Part shown: one piece after another, positions 1 to 8,794 of the stretch
Position numbering within the stretch: the first letter of the stretch is position 1
How the letters are laid out: every line of letters starts with the position of its first letter
DNA from: Bacillus infantis NRRL B-14911
GTDB lineage: Bacteria > Bacillota > Bacilli > Bacillales > Cytobacillaceae
Reading direction: 5' to 3'
DNA length: 64,000 nucleotides
Assembly: GCF_000473245.1 (NCBI RefSeq)
Contig: NC_022524.1
Location: 2,752,501-2,816,500 of the forward strand
Made by a program: the position numbers and the translations under genes
Notes under the pieces: generated by a model
What the model saw: only the letters and a program-made list of their open reading frames with translations
Told to the model about the DNA's origin: nothing
Database searches by the model: none

Positions 1-1819
1 CCACATATCCAAGAATACCCTGGGCATTATTTTCGATTTCCACCTGGATTTCTTCAGATGACCAGGATCCGCAGGTTTCCACCGGTATTGACAGCATTTC
101 ATCTCTATACAGGGACGGGTTTTGACACTCTTTTTCCTGGATACCTTTTACATTAATCTGATGGTAATGCAATGCATGAAGGACGGCCGCTGACGGTGAC
201 GGCACCCAGGCAGTATTAGCACCGGTCTTGAGCTGGGCACCCTTCTGCTCGAGCATCTCTTTCATTTTGTCAGGCATAGCCCACATGCCTTTGCCTATTT
301 GTGCCTTGCCTGAAAAACCGGCTGACAGTCCTGTTGAAACATTGGATGTTTCGTATGCCTGCAGCCAATTGGACTTTTTCATTTCTCCTTTACGCACCAT
401 CGGGCCCGCTTCCATGCTTGAATGGATTTCGTCCCCTGTCCGGTCAAGGAAGCCTGTATTGATGAACACGATGCGGTCTTTGACTTCTTTTATACAACTC
501 TTTAAATTCAGTGAGGTTCTGCGCTCTTCATCCATCAGGCCGATCTTCAAGGTATTCCTATCAAGCCCGAGCAAATCCTCTGTTTTATCAAAAAGCTCCC
601 CTGCATACGCAACTTCCTCCGGCCCATGCATTTTAGGCTTAACGATATAAATAGACCCTTTCCTGGAGTTAGCCGGTTCCTCTGTGTTTAAAAGAGAATG
701 CATCCCTGCCAGACTCGTAAAGACAGCATCAAGGATTCCTTCGTACACTTCATTTCCTTCCTTATCCAGAACTGCCGGATTGGTCATCAGATGGCCGACA
801 TTGCGGACAAACAGAAGCGATCTGCCTGGCAGGGAAAAAAGATTGCCTTCAGGATCCCGATAGTGCCTGACACCGTTCAGTTTCCTAGATATGATCTTAC
901 CGCCCTTTGAGAAATCTGCGCTGAGCTCCCCTTTCATCAACCCTAGCCAATTCCTGTATACGAGCACCTTGTCCTCCGCATCAACAGCCGCAACTGAGTC
1001 CTCGCAATCCATGATCACTGTAACAGCTGCTTCCAAAAGAATATCTTTTATGCCTGCCGGATCACTTTTTCCAATATCAGATGCACGGTCAATCTGGATC
1101 TCAAAATGAAGTCCATGATGCTTCAGCAATACAGCCTCGGGATGATCCTTATCTCCCCTGTAACCGGCAAAAGCTTCCTGATCTTTTAATTTTGAGGATG
1201 ACCCATCCTTCAAAGTAATGACCAAACTGCCTTCCTTCGCTGAATACCTGACAGCTTCCTTATGGGAGGCACCGTCAAGAGCGGCAGCCTGATCAAGAAA
1301 TCCCTTTGCGAATTCAATTACTTTATTTCCGCGCACACGATTATACTCGATTGACCTTTCTGCTCCGCCTTCTTCACTGATCGCATCTGTCCCATATAAG
1401 GCGTCATACAAGCTCCCCCAGCGTGCATTGGCCGCATTGATGCTGTATCTGCTGTTATTGACCGGCACAACCAGCTGCGGACCTGCCTGCAGAGCAATCT
1501 CGTCATCCACATTTTCCGTGCGGATCTTGAATTCTCCCGGCTCCGGGAGCAGGTAACCGAGATCGAGCAGGAACTGTTTATACGCCTCAAAGCTGAAGTC
1601 ATCGCGTTTTTCAGAATGGTAGCGGTCAAGCTCCCTTTGCAGCTCCTCCCTTTTGGCCAGCAGTCTTTTGTTCTCTGGTGTAAGCACTTCAATCAGCTTT
1701 TCAAAACCATTCCAGAATGCTTTTTCTTCCAGGCCGGTCCCGGGAAGCGCCTCCTTCTGTAAAAATTGATGCAGAGCCTCATCCACCTGCAAGTTTCCGA
1801 TTTTCCGATAGTTTGCCAT
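1..1819 (-). CDS. glcB: Malate synthase G, 3' end outside window
   Basis: Condenses glyoxylate and acetyl-CoA to malate in the glyoxylate bypass, in the cytosol. About 606 codons are visible from the ATG at 1819, which follows a good GGAGGATAAG ribosome site. The family is usually about 720 residues, so roughly the last 115 lie beyond the left edge. Recognisable segments are VIMDCEDSVAAVDAEDK and RNVGHLMTNPAV, both typical of the GlcB type rather than the shorter AceB type. The large insert and length fit isoform G. No isocitrate lyase is in view. The gene is alone on this side, with about 150 bp of AT-rich sequence upstream. Family assignment is firm from sequence memory; no search was run. 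Confidence 0.95.
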   Translation of the reverse strand, partial: MANYRKIGNLQVDEALHQFLQKEALPGTGLEEKAFWNGFEKLIEVLTPENKRLLAKREELQRELDRYHSEKRDDFSFEAYKQFLLDLGYLLPEPGEFKIRTENVDDEIALQAGPQLVVPVNNSRYSINAANARWGSLYDALYGTDAISEEGGAERSIEYNRVRGNKVIEFAKGFLDQAAALDGASHKEAVRYSAKEGSLVITLKDGSSSKLKDQEAFAGYRGDKDHPEAVLLKHHGLHFEIQIDRASDIGKSDPAGIKDILLEAAVTVIMDCEDSVAAVDAEDKVLVYRNWLGLMKGELSADFSKGGKIISRKLNGVRHYRDPEGNLFSLPGRSLLFVRNVGHLMTNPAVLDKEGNEVYEGILDAVFTSLAGMHSLLNTEEPANSRKGSIYIVKPKMHGPEEVAYAGELFDKTEDLLGLDRNTLKIGLMDEERRTSLNLKSCIKEVKDRIVFINTGFLDRTGDEIHSSMEAGPMVRKGEMKKSNWLQAYETSNVSTGLSAGFSGKAQIGKGMWAMPDKMKEMLEQKGAQLKTGANTAWVPSPSAAVLHALHYHQINVKGIQEKECQNPSLYRDEMLSIPVETCGSWSSEEIQVEIENNAQGILGYV

Positions 1820-1947
1820 CCTTATCCTCCTTTGATTTATATTACACAACGCTGTTTCTCTAATCTGTTATAGTACAGAATAGCATAAAAAAAGAAGTCT
1901 TTACAATTATTTTTTTAAAATTAAAACTTTAATGAACAGAAATAAGA

Positions 1948-1972
1948 CCGGCCCTATCCGGAACCGGTCATT
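1948..1972 (-). terminator. Probable terminator of the acidic-protein gene
   Basis: GACCGG and CCGGTC arms flank a 13 nt loop and are followed on the minus strand by TTATTT. The stem overlaps the stop codon of the gene ending at 1968. The T-tract is weak. Confidence 0.45.
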
Positions 1973-2375
1973 CTTCTTCCTCTTCTTCATCTTCTTGTGC
2001 GGCTTCTTCTTTTACCTTATCAATTTTTTCGAATGCATTGGCAAGAAGAATGGCGGCGCTGATAATTTCGTCCAATATTTCGAGAAATTCGCCAAAGTCC
2101 ACTTCGTTCTGCGAACATTCTCTGATCGCCCTCATAATATCTGTATAGAACCGCTTGTACTCCTTCTCATACCGGCTGTTGTCCATTTCCCTGATTGTTG
2201 TCCCGTCTATGCTGATGGCATGATAAATCAAGCTCGATAAAGTTTCAACAGCAGCCTCCAGCCGCTGCTCTTCCTTTTCCGATTCTCCGGGGAGATGATA
2301 AAAATAAACATCACATAAAGTTATATAGTAGCTTTCAATATTGGTATCCTGCTGTATATGCTTTAACTTGGCCAT
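1968..2375 (-). CDS. Conserved hypothetical protein with acidic tail
   Basis: 135 residues; I do not recognise the family. The ATG at 2375 has a GGAGGG ribosome site six bases away. The protein looks mostly helical and soluble, without a signal peptide. It ends in a run of glutamates and aspartates (EDEEEEEE), which could bind cations or basic partners, although this is inference. It lies 40 bp downstream of the PP2C-like gene and is probably co-transcribed with it and the HIT gene. No catalytic motif is visible. Confidence 0.6.
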   Translation of the reverse strand: MAKLKHIQQDTNIESYYITLCDVYFYHLPGESEKEEQRLEAAVETLSSLIYHAISIDGTTIREMDNSRYEKEYKRFYTDIMRAIRECSQNEVDFGEFLEILDEIISAAILLANAFEKIDKVKEEAAQEDEEEEEE

Positions 2376-2415
2376 CGGCAGCCCTCCGCCTGTATGTTGC
2401 CCATCCTGCGGAATA

Positions 2416-3225
2416 TTATCCCTTGCTTGAAAGGTTTCCCGGCATTAATGGCCTGCTGGAAGAACTCGCCTCCCAGGAGATGATCGTAGTACTGTCCCGG
2501 ACTTGATGTGCCTTAATTACATTTAGCATTTCTTTCACACCCTGCCCATCTGAAGCATACTTCAATGCCGACATGATCTTTTCCGGATTTTCATACGGCA
2601 ATCCAGGGCATTCAAGGAGGCCATCGGTCGTAAGGAAGATGGAATTTATGCCTGCTCTGAGCTCCCTCCTTCCTGTTGTATAACAGGGAACAGACAAATC
2701 AAAAGCATTGGCCCTTCCTGTCCATTCAAAAAATTGCCGCTGGTTAAGCAGATGCTGCCCCATAGCCGCCAGTTCGGGGTGAAAGAGGAATAGCACACAA
2801 TCACCGATAGACAGCCACCAAAGATACTGACCTTTCCGAAAAGCAAACAGGCAGGCCGTTTCTCCTTGTATCTTGCTGCATTCCAACCTGAACGCTTCAG
2901 AAGCCAGAAGGGCCAATAGAAACTTTTCCACACCAGGTATTGCAGCATCAGCTGGAAGCATCAGTATTTCTAATATGTCTGCCTTTTTTGACTGAATATG
3001 CTGCAGGACCAGCTCTGCACTTTCTGCTGATTCATGGGCATCCAGTATTATGGCAAACTCCCATTCCCGATTTCCATCAGCCCAGACAAGGCAGCCATCC
3101 TCATTTTTATACTGGCCGGCCTCTGTATTTCCGCCAAACCGCCCTATCGTGATGTGGGCTTCCTGCCTGACATCTGGATCATCCAGGTAAGGGGCTTCCT
3201 TCCCGGTCCAGCAAATATCAATCAT
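2416..3225 (-). CDS. PP2C-like (SpoIIE/PPM) phosphatase-fold protein
   Basis: 269 residues from the ATG at 3225, which has GAGGAG upstream and overlaps the end of the HIT gene by eight bases. A longer reading of the frame would run far into the HIT gene and is unlikely. The segments IGDCVLFLF and INSIFLTTDGLLE match the GD and TDG motifs of PP2C-type serine/threonine phosphatases, while the N-terminal metal-binding segment (FAIILDAHES) is degenerate. It may therefore be a weak phosphatase or a binding protein. The overlap with the HIT gene indicates translational coupling. Substrate unknown. Confidence 0.65.
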   Translation of the reverse strand: MIDICWTGKEAPYLDDPDVRQEAHITIGRFGGNTEAGQYKNEDGCLVWADGNREWEFAIILDAHESAESAELVLQHIQSKKADILEILMLPADAAIPGVEKFLLALLASEAFRLECSKIQGETACLFAFRKGQYLWWLSIGDCVLFLFHPELAAMGQHLLNQRQFFEWTGRANAFDLSVPCYTTGRRELRAGINSIFLTTDGLLECPGLPYENPEKIMSALKYASDGQGVKEMLNVIKAHQVRDSTTIISWEASSSSRPLMPGNLSSKG

Positions 3226-3670
3226 GTTTTTGCTCCTCGAGGTAAGACTTGATCCTGCGGCAGATTTCACTGACCTCCTCTTCATCTCCCATCGGAGCCT
3301 GCTCCCAGTCATACACACTCATCGGCCCCCAGTGTTTTTCCGGTGTGCCCGGGTAGCGCGGCACCAAATGCATATGCAGATGAGGAACGGCGTTACCTGA
3401 TACAAGAGAATAAATATGCTCTGCTCCCTCGCTTTCCTTTAAGGCCCGGCTAATCCTCGCCATAGATTTCCCAAAAGCCGATGCTTCCCCCATCGTTAAA
3501 TCCGCCAGTGTCGGTGCATGCCTTTTCAAGTCAATCATCAAATGTCCAAGATAAACGGGCTTTCCGCCTCTGTCAATATGTCCAACATAAACAAACTCAT
3601 CCCCATAGATTACACTTCCTGAAGTGTTGATTTTCCCCTGGTGCTTATTGCAAATAAAGCAATCACCCAT
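3218..3670 (-). CDS. HIT family hydrolase
   Basis: 150-residue histidine-triad protein, a nucleotide hydrolase or transferase fold. The triad HLHMHLVPRY is near residue 96, with the middle histidines in the expected spacing. An N-terminal CxxC (FICNKH) may bind zinc. The ATG at 3670 has AAAGGAGG at good spacing. It is longer than the Bacillus Hit protein in the C-terminal part, so the physiological substrate is open. First gene of a likely three-gene unit with the PP2C-like and acidic proteins. Tandem array 1 lies upstream, in the gap to the ABC permease. Confidence 0.9.
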   Translation of the reverse strand: MGDCFICNKHQGKINTSGSVIYGDEFVYVGHIDRGGKPVYLGHLMIDLKRHAPTLADLTMGEASAFGKSMARISRALKESEGAEHIYSLVSGNAVPHLHMHLVPRYPGTPEKHWGPMSVYDWEQAPMGDEEEVSEICRRIKSYLEEQKHD

Positions 3671-3832
3671 ACGATTTCCCTCCTTTGATAATTGGTATAA
3701 TATAACTTCCGCTGGTTGTTGTCTATATTTTCTGATATTATAGCTTTTTTGATTGAAGGAGTGGATTCAGGCGTTCGAGCTGGCATCATCCCCTTTATTT
3801 GGGGCTTAGTGGGCAGAAGTTCTTTTCAGAAG

Positions 3833-4047
3833 CACCGTCTATTACTCTTTTTCGGTTTAGAGGGCTCTAGTTTCTTGGACTAACACCCTCTAATTCTCTT
3901 TTTCCAATTTAGACGGTCCTAGTTCCCCCGACTAACACCCTCTGACTCTCTTTTTCCAATTTAGACGGTACTGCTTCCCCTCACTAACACCCTCTATTTC
4001 TCTTTTTCCGATTTAGACGGTCCTGGTTCCCCGCACTAGCACCCTCC
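3833..4047. repeat. Tandem array 1, 52-bp unit, four copies
   Basis: Units start at 3833 (51 bp), 3884, 3936 and 3988 (52 bp each), with a short remnant from 4040. Each begins CACCnTCT and contains TTTAGAnGG about 24 bases later. The arms TTAGAGGG (3857-3864) and CCCTCTAA (3886-3893) are complementary with a 21-nt spacer; other units are less well matched. There is no reading frame through it, since 52 is not a multiple of three. Confidence 0.85.
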
Positions 4048-4090
4048 AGCTTTGACCATTAAGATCTTAACTCATTCTTCTGCTAACTAA

Positions 4091-4118
4091 ATAAGCCGGA
4101 CAGAAAATGTCCGGCTTC
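4091..4118. terminator. Rho-independent terminator after ABC permease
   Basis: Ten-base arms AAGCCGGACA and TGTCCGGCTT with a short A-rich loop, directly after the permease stop codon on the minus strand, followed there by TTATTT. Confidence 0.75.
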
Positions 4119-4123
4119 CTCTT

Positions 4124-5077
4124 TTATGCTGAAACATCCCTTTTATTGAACAGCCAGAAGGCAAGCGCATGGAAAATGGTGAAATACACAAGCAGGACGA
4201 TGACCGAAAAGGTGAGCGTCATTCCTTCCACAGGTGGTACTCCGTCGAAATAAACAGTCAGATCCGTGTTGGCAAAAAGAATATATTTTGCCCAATCGAA
4301 AAGACCTGCCAGAATAAATGTTGCCGTCCCTCCTGTGAAAAGCAGAAACAGGGAAAGGCCGATGGCAAGTGAACTGTTGCGAAAAACCGCTGATATCATG
4401 AATGCCATCGTTGCGACAAGCAGCACATCAATACTTGCGAGCAGATAGGAAACTGCGAGATGTCCCGCTATGCCCCTTTCAACCACTTCTCCACCCGAAT
4501 AGGCAAGATGAGGAATTTGTTCAGATGGAAGACCGAACAGAATCACACCGAGCAATGTGGCCAGCCCGTATATCAAAGCCAGCATGAAAAGCCCGAACAA
4601 AAAGACGGTTATGTATTTGGACAGGAGGATTTTCGATCTGCTGATTGGACGGATCAGCAGGAGCTTGATTGTTCCCCATGAAAATTCAGAGGCGACGATG
4701 CCTGCAGCTACTATGATGGTAAAGAGGCCTGCAAAGGATATCAATGCCTGGGCTTTCTCTACGAAAGACCATACCGAATATCCGGTTTGGGGAGGGATAT
4801 CATTCTCAATCTGGTATTCCTTGATGGCAATTTGCCGTTTATAGAACATATCGAGATTGGCGTTGAAATTTTCTTCCATCTCAGTTTTGTCAGTCTGGAT
4901 GCTTTGTTCCATAGTCTGTTTCCAGTCAGCCTGCGGCTCCTCTCCGCCATTCTTTACTTGGTCATATTTCTCAAATCCGGCATAGACCATTGTAAAGAGT
5001 ATAACAAGCCCGACCATAACAAGCGTACCTGTTCTGCGGAAAATTTTTATCCATTCATTCTTGATTAAACTACCCAT
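4124..5077 (-). CDS. ABC-2 type transporter permease
   Basis: 317 residues. The ATG at 5077 is preferred over a GTG at 5092 because of the GGGGGTG ribosome site just upstream; it overlaps the end of the ATPase gene by eight bases. One N-terminal membrane segment (residues 17-37) is followed by an extracytoplasmic stretch of about 75 residues and then five or six membrane segments, as in BcrB/YthQ-like exporters. The partner ATPase is interrupted by a stop codon, so the transporter may be inactive. Substrate unknown; bacitracin-type or general efflux roles are typical of the family. Confidence 0.85.
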   Translation of the reverse strand: MGSLIKNEWIKIFRRTGTLVMVGLVILFTMVYAGFEKYDQVKNGGEEPQADWKQTMEQSIQTDKTEMEENFNANLDMFYKRQIAIKEYQIENDIPPQTGYSVWSFVEKAQALISFAGLFTIIVAAGIVASEFSWGTIKLLLIRPISRSKILLSKYITVFLFGLFMLALIYGLATLLGVILFGLPSEQIPHLAYSGGEVVERGIAGHLAVSYLLASIDVLLVATMAFMISAVFRNSSLAIGLSLFLLFTGGTATFILAGLFDWAKYILFANTDLTVYFDGVPPVEGMTLTFSVIVLLVYFTIFHALAFWLFNKRDVSA

Positions 5078-5978
5078 GCTTGACACCCCCACCCGTCACT
5101 TCAAGGAATCTGTCTTCCAATGTTTGCGAAGCCGCTCTCACCCCGTAGACCGCTATTCCGCGTTCAACAAGGCTTTGGACGATAACAGGCACTTCGTCTC
5201 TTGTGCAGCCCGCTGTAAAACCATCTGCTGTGCGGACAATGCCGAATTTGTCTTCTAAAAGAGACAATGCCTGGCTGAGATCGCCTGTTTCAAAAGCGTA
5301 AACCGACCCGGTCTGCACAAAATCATTTACCTGCTGCACTTCTGCCAGCCGGCCATCCTGGATGATGGCAATCCGGTCGCACATCATTTCCATTTCTGAT
5401 AGCAAGTGGCTCGATACGATAACACTCATGCCTTTTTCCCTGGTGAGCATTTTCAGATGGTCCCTGATTTCCCTTATCCCGGCAGGATCCAGGCCGTTCG
5501 TCGGCTCATCCAGGATCAGGAGTTTCGGATCATGAAGCAGGCATTGCGCCAGTCCGAGCCGCTGCCGCATACCGAGCGAATAGGTGCGCACCTTGTCATG
5601 GATCCTATCCTGCAGACCGACCAGCCCAACTACTTCGTCAATCTTCTTTTTAGAGATATCTTTTTGCATCCGTGCATATTGCATAAGGTTCTGGTAGCCG
5701 GTCAGAAACTTGTACATTTCCGGGTTCTCCACAATTGCACCAATGTGGCTAACGGCACCGGCAAAGTCCTTGCGGATGCTTTACCCGCAGACAACCACGT
5801 CACCCTCTGTAATCCCGATCAGGCCGACAATCATCCTGATCGTCGTCGTTTTACCGGCGCCATTGGGGCCGAGAAAGCCGAATACCTCTCCTTCGTTTAC
5901 AGAAAAACTGAGTCCTTTGATGATTTCTTTTCCTTTGATCACTTTTTTTACATTGTCCAGCTTCAAAATGGGATCCAA
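5070..5978 (-). pseudogene. ABC transporter ATPase interrupted by an in-frame TAA
   Basis: Starts at a TTG (5978) with AGGAGG seven bases upstream. Codons 1-65 encode the N-terminus with Walker A GPNGAGKTTT. Codon 66 is TAA (5783-5781), and the same frame then continues for 236 codons with the signature SLGMRQRLGLAQ and Walker B LLILDEPTNGLDP. The reading resumes SIRKDFAGAVSHIGAIVENP, which is standard for BcrA/YthP-like ATPases, so nothing else is missing. One substitution (for example AAA to TAA) would explain it. Either a recent nonsense mutation, a sequencing error, or, less likely, readthrough. Walker A and Walker B would be on separate polypeptides otherwise. Confidence 0.85.
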
Positions 5979-6226
5979 AACTGTGCCTCCTATCATTCTC
6001 GTTCTAACCATAATACGGAAGAGGCTGGAAAAAGGTTCATTTTTTTAGCAGTTTTTAATATTTCCTCTCTTTTTCACCATTTGGATTGTTTGATAGACTA
6101 AGCAAACTGGCTTTCCCAGACAGGCATTCAATGCTTGCTGGCTTAAAAGCTGCCCCAGTCTTTATATGACTATTTTAGGGAAACTGTTAATATATTCGTC
6201 AAATTAAGCTAATTGTATTGTTTCTT

Positions 6227-6255
6227 TTGACAAAAAATTATAATATTTTTAATAT
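6227..6255 (+). promoter_or_regulatory. Sigma-A-type promoter for the histidine kinase
   Basis: TTGACA at 6227-6232 and TAATAT at 6250-6255 with a 17-bp spacer, about 25 bases before the ATG. Confidence 0.7.
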
Positions 6256-6279
6256 ACATACAAAAATGCGGTGAAATAA

Positions 6280-7545
6280 ATGGAAATAACCAGGCACTTG
6301 TTTTTCAATTTGGCGTTGATTATCATTCTTCTTTTTTTCTCATTGGTTTGGTCAGAGAGAAGGCAAAGAATCTCTTTTTCCCGCGTGTCGTCCCTTATAT
6401 GGCTATCACTGATGCTTTGGATGAGCCTGCAGTTTTCTTTTAAATCCTCGTCCGACTTCCAATTTGACCTGAGGCTCATCCCGGTTTTGATCGGCGGCTT
6501 GTATGCCGGCCTTGGCCCTTGGCTCAGCGTGATTGCCATTGTCTTCCGCTCGTTCTTTGGACTTGGTACCGGTTTCTGGCTCAATGTTCTTTTGTATGTG
6601 CCGCTCGGATTTTTACTGTGGCGCATTTATCCTAGATTCAAAATACAGCCTCCCCCAAAAAGGATTGCCTTTTCGGTCCTCTTGACTGTTATTTTAAGTG
6701 TAGTGACAGTCATTGCTATGGAGATATGGTCTTCACCTGAAAGCAGGCTTGATGCCTGGGCCGCTCATCTGGCGGTCCCGACTGTCGGGGTCGCAATGAT
6801 ATCCTATATCATTGAATATGTCAGAAAGGATCTTGAGCTCAAGAAGAAACTGATAAAAACTGAAAAGCTGGAAGCTGTTGAGCAGATGGGTGCCGCGATT
6901 TCACATGAAATCCGCAACCCTTTGACAGCTGCGGCAGGCTTTGTACAGCTATTGATCGAGCACCCTCAGCCCCTTGAAAAAAGAAGGGAGTATCTGCATA
7001 TCGTTAAAGGCGAGCTTGAATCAGCAGAAAGGGTTATAAAAGATTATTTAACTTTCACAAAACCTTCCCTCGACTATATAGAGGAAATTAACGTAAAAAA
7101 AGAAATCACGCAGGTAATCAACATTCTGACACCACTCGCTAATCAGAATTCTGTCAGGATTACAGCCAATTTTGCCATCCTTGGTTCCATTGAAGGAGAC
7201 CGGCAGAAATTCCACCAGTCGATTCTCAATGTCCTGAAAAATGCCATTGAAGCGATGCCTAAAGGCGGCGACCTCCTTGTCGAGACCAATTATACGAAAA
7301 GCCATATTTCAATATCGGTCAAGGATACCGGCGTCGGTATGACTCCTGAACAGCTGCAGAAGCTCGGCGAGCCTTATTATTCTACGAAAGGCTCAAAAGG
7401 GACCGGCTTGGGGATGATGGTTGTATTCAGCATCGTCAAAGCTATGAAGGGAACAATCAAAGTCGAGAGCAAAGTCGGGGCAGGCACCACCTTTTACTTT
7501 TCTTTCCCTGTTTTCAGCCCTTCTGCCAAAAATGAAAGATTTTAG
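6280..7545 (+). CDS. Membrane sensor histidine kinase, KinB/LytS-type
   Basis: 421 residues. About six membrane segments occupy residues 5-185, with a 5TM-5TMR_LYT-like sensor region (IPVLIGGLYAGLGPWLSVIA). The kinase core follows: H-box SHEIRNPLTAAAGFVQLL (His near 209), N-box NVLKNAIEAMPKGG, G1 KDTGVGM and G2 KGTGLGMMV. The architecture matches sporulation kinase KinB and relatives that feed the Spo0F/Spo0A phosphorelay, but no response regulator is adjacent, so the target is inferred. GGTGA ribosome site six bases from the ATG; its own promoter and terminator make it monocistronic. Confidence 0.88.
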   Translation: MEITRHLFFNLALIIILLFFSLVWSERRQRISFSRVSSLIWLSLMLWMSLQFSFKSSSDFQFDLRLIPVLIGGLYAGLGPWLSVIAIVFRSFFGLGTGFWLNVLLYVPLGFLLWRIYPRFKIQPPPKRIAFSVLLTVILSVVTVIAMEIWSSPESRLDAWAAHLAVPTVGVAMISYIIEYVRKDLELKKKLIKTEKLEAVEQMGAAISHEIRNPLTAAAGFVQLLIEHPQPLEKRREYLHIVKGELESAERVIKDYLTFTKPSLDYIEEINVKKEITQVINILTPLANQNSVRITANFAILGSIEGDRQKFHQSILNVLKNAIEAMPKGGDLLVETNYTKSHISISVKDTGVGMTPEQLQKLGEPYYSTKGSKGTGLGMMVVFSIVKAMKGTIKVESKVGAGTTFYFSFPVFSPSAKNERF

Positions 7546-7574
7546 AGGAGAAGCAGATTCTTCTCCTCCTTTTG
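7545..7574 (+). terminator. Terminator of the histidine kinase
   Basis: GAGGAGAA and TTCTCCTC arms (7545-7552, 7561-7568) followed by CCTTTTG. Confidence 0.75.
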
Positions 7575-7584
7575 TATTCCCTTC

Positions 7585-8460
7585 TTAGAATTTCTCCCCA
7601 TAGACTTCAATATGGAGTCTCCGGATATGCGCTTCAAGAAGATCCCTTCCAGCAGGAAATATATCAATCCATTTCAGTCTGAAATACAATGATTTATAAA
7701 ACATCATCAAATTGGTCCTGAGATGATAATAGGCGTTTCCATCACTTTTGCTTTTTCTGGTGTCCTCCTCGTATAGAGACAGCTCATTCAATTTATTGGC
7801 CAAGGTGTTTTCATTTGATTTTTCAAAGATAGCCGTGAGCGGGAAAACGAGCCGTTCGGGTTCATCATCAGTATAAACGCCGTCGTTCCTTGATACACAA
7901 TGAAAAATCACATCCATCCCCTGTAAGAGCAGCTGCTCGCTGCAGGAGATAACCGGGTGGCGGACGAGCTCATTTAAGAGGTCTGCTGCATGAGCCATGC
8001 TGTGTGCCCAGCCCTTTTCTTGCACATACCCCCGAAGGTCTTTTTCTTTCTTCATATATTCCAATGTTTTTCCATATGTATACTGAACTGTTTGATCGGA
8101 AAGAAATCTCTCTGCAGCATCTTTTTGAATAACCAATGCCAGCACCAGGGAAGAAAAACTGCGGGTAAACACGCTGTCATCTCCCTCTGCCCCGAGATGG
8201 TAAAATAAATGACTGTCATCCTGGCAGACGGCAAGGATTTTTTCAAGCATTATATGTGAAAAGCTGCCTTCTCCAATAAGCCGGGCAAAACTGGAGTAAA
8301 TCAGCTGATCCCGCAGACATGGATCAGCTGATCCAATTTCTTCAAGCATAGCTTTTGCCAAATTCATTAGTTCCGATTCTGTTAGTGCAGCATCATATAA
8401 TTCTTCTAATCTCTCCTTAAGCTTATACGATTTCTCCGGCGCACTTTCTTTGAAAGCCAT
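7585..8460 (-). CDS. DUF2785 domain protein
   Basis: 291 residues, soluble and largely helical. The segment GWAHSMAHAADLLNELVRHP is the hallmark of the DUF2785 family, whose function is unknown. The ATG at 8460 has AGGAGGAAG upstream. The conserved histidines in that segment suggest a metal or nucleotide site, which is only a guess. It is convergent with the histidine kinase and shares the intergenic hairpin. No clear operon partner. Confidence 0.8.
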   Translation of the reverse strand: MAFKESAPEKSYKLKERLEELYDAALTESELMNLAKAMLEEIGSADPCLRDQLIYSSFARLIGEGSFSHIMLEKILAVCQDDSHLFYHLGAEGDDSVFTRSFSSLVLALVIQKDAAERFLSDQTVQYTYGKTLEYMKKEKDLRGYVQEKGWAHSMAHAADLLNELVRHPVISCSEQLLLQGMDVIFHCVSRNDGVYTDDEPERLVFPLTAIFEKSNENTLANKLNELSLYEEDTRKSKSDGNAYYHLRTNLMMFYKSLYFRLKWIDIFPAGRDLLEAHIRRLHIEVYGEKF

Positions 8461-8568
8461 ACTTCTTCCTCCTCAATTTTTCATAACAGTAAAGATTCGA
8501 CTCCAGGCCTTCCGCTTCCTGCTGTTAAGCATGAAAAAGCAGCGCCGGCATTCAGCGCTGCTTTCTTT

Positions 8569-8730
8569 TCATTTTCTTTGTGCGTACATCATATTCTTTA
8601 CTTCTACAATTTTGAATTTCCTCTCAAGATTTGTAAGCTGCGGAATCAGGTCAGTGATGCAGTCTGCATAAAATTCAGTGCTGATGAATTGGTCCTCACG
8701 GTTTTTATATACAATTTTATATCGGTTCAT
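8569..8730 (-). CDS. Small hypothetical protein
   Basis: 53 residues from the ATG at 8730, chosen because AGGAGGAAGCTGC precedes it. The frame is open further upstream but has no ribosome site there. Composition is basic with no membrane segment; it starts MNRYKIVYKN and ends YAQRK. I do not recognise it. It sits between the DUF2785 gene and the AI-2E-family gene, both on the same strand. Confidence 0.55.
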   Translation of the reverse strand: MNRYKIVYKNREDQFISTEFYADCITDLIPQLTNLERKFKIVEVKNMMYAQRK

Positions 8731-8794
8731 GCAGCTTCCTCCTGTTGTATGGGTTGTACTATTCTGTTCCCGTTTTTCTGCATGATTGAAACCA

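Noticed and set aside
228-650. 140-codon plus-strand frame inside malate synthase G
   Set aside because: Antisense shadow of glcB, whose protein is clear on the minus strand.
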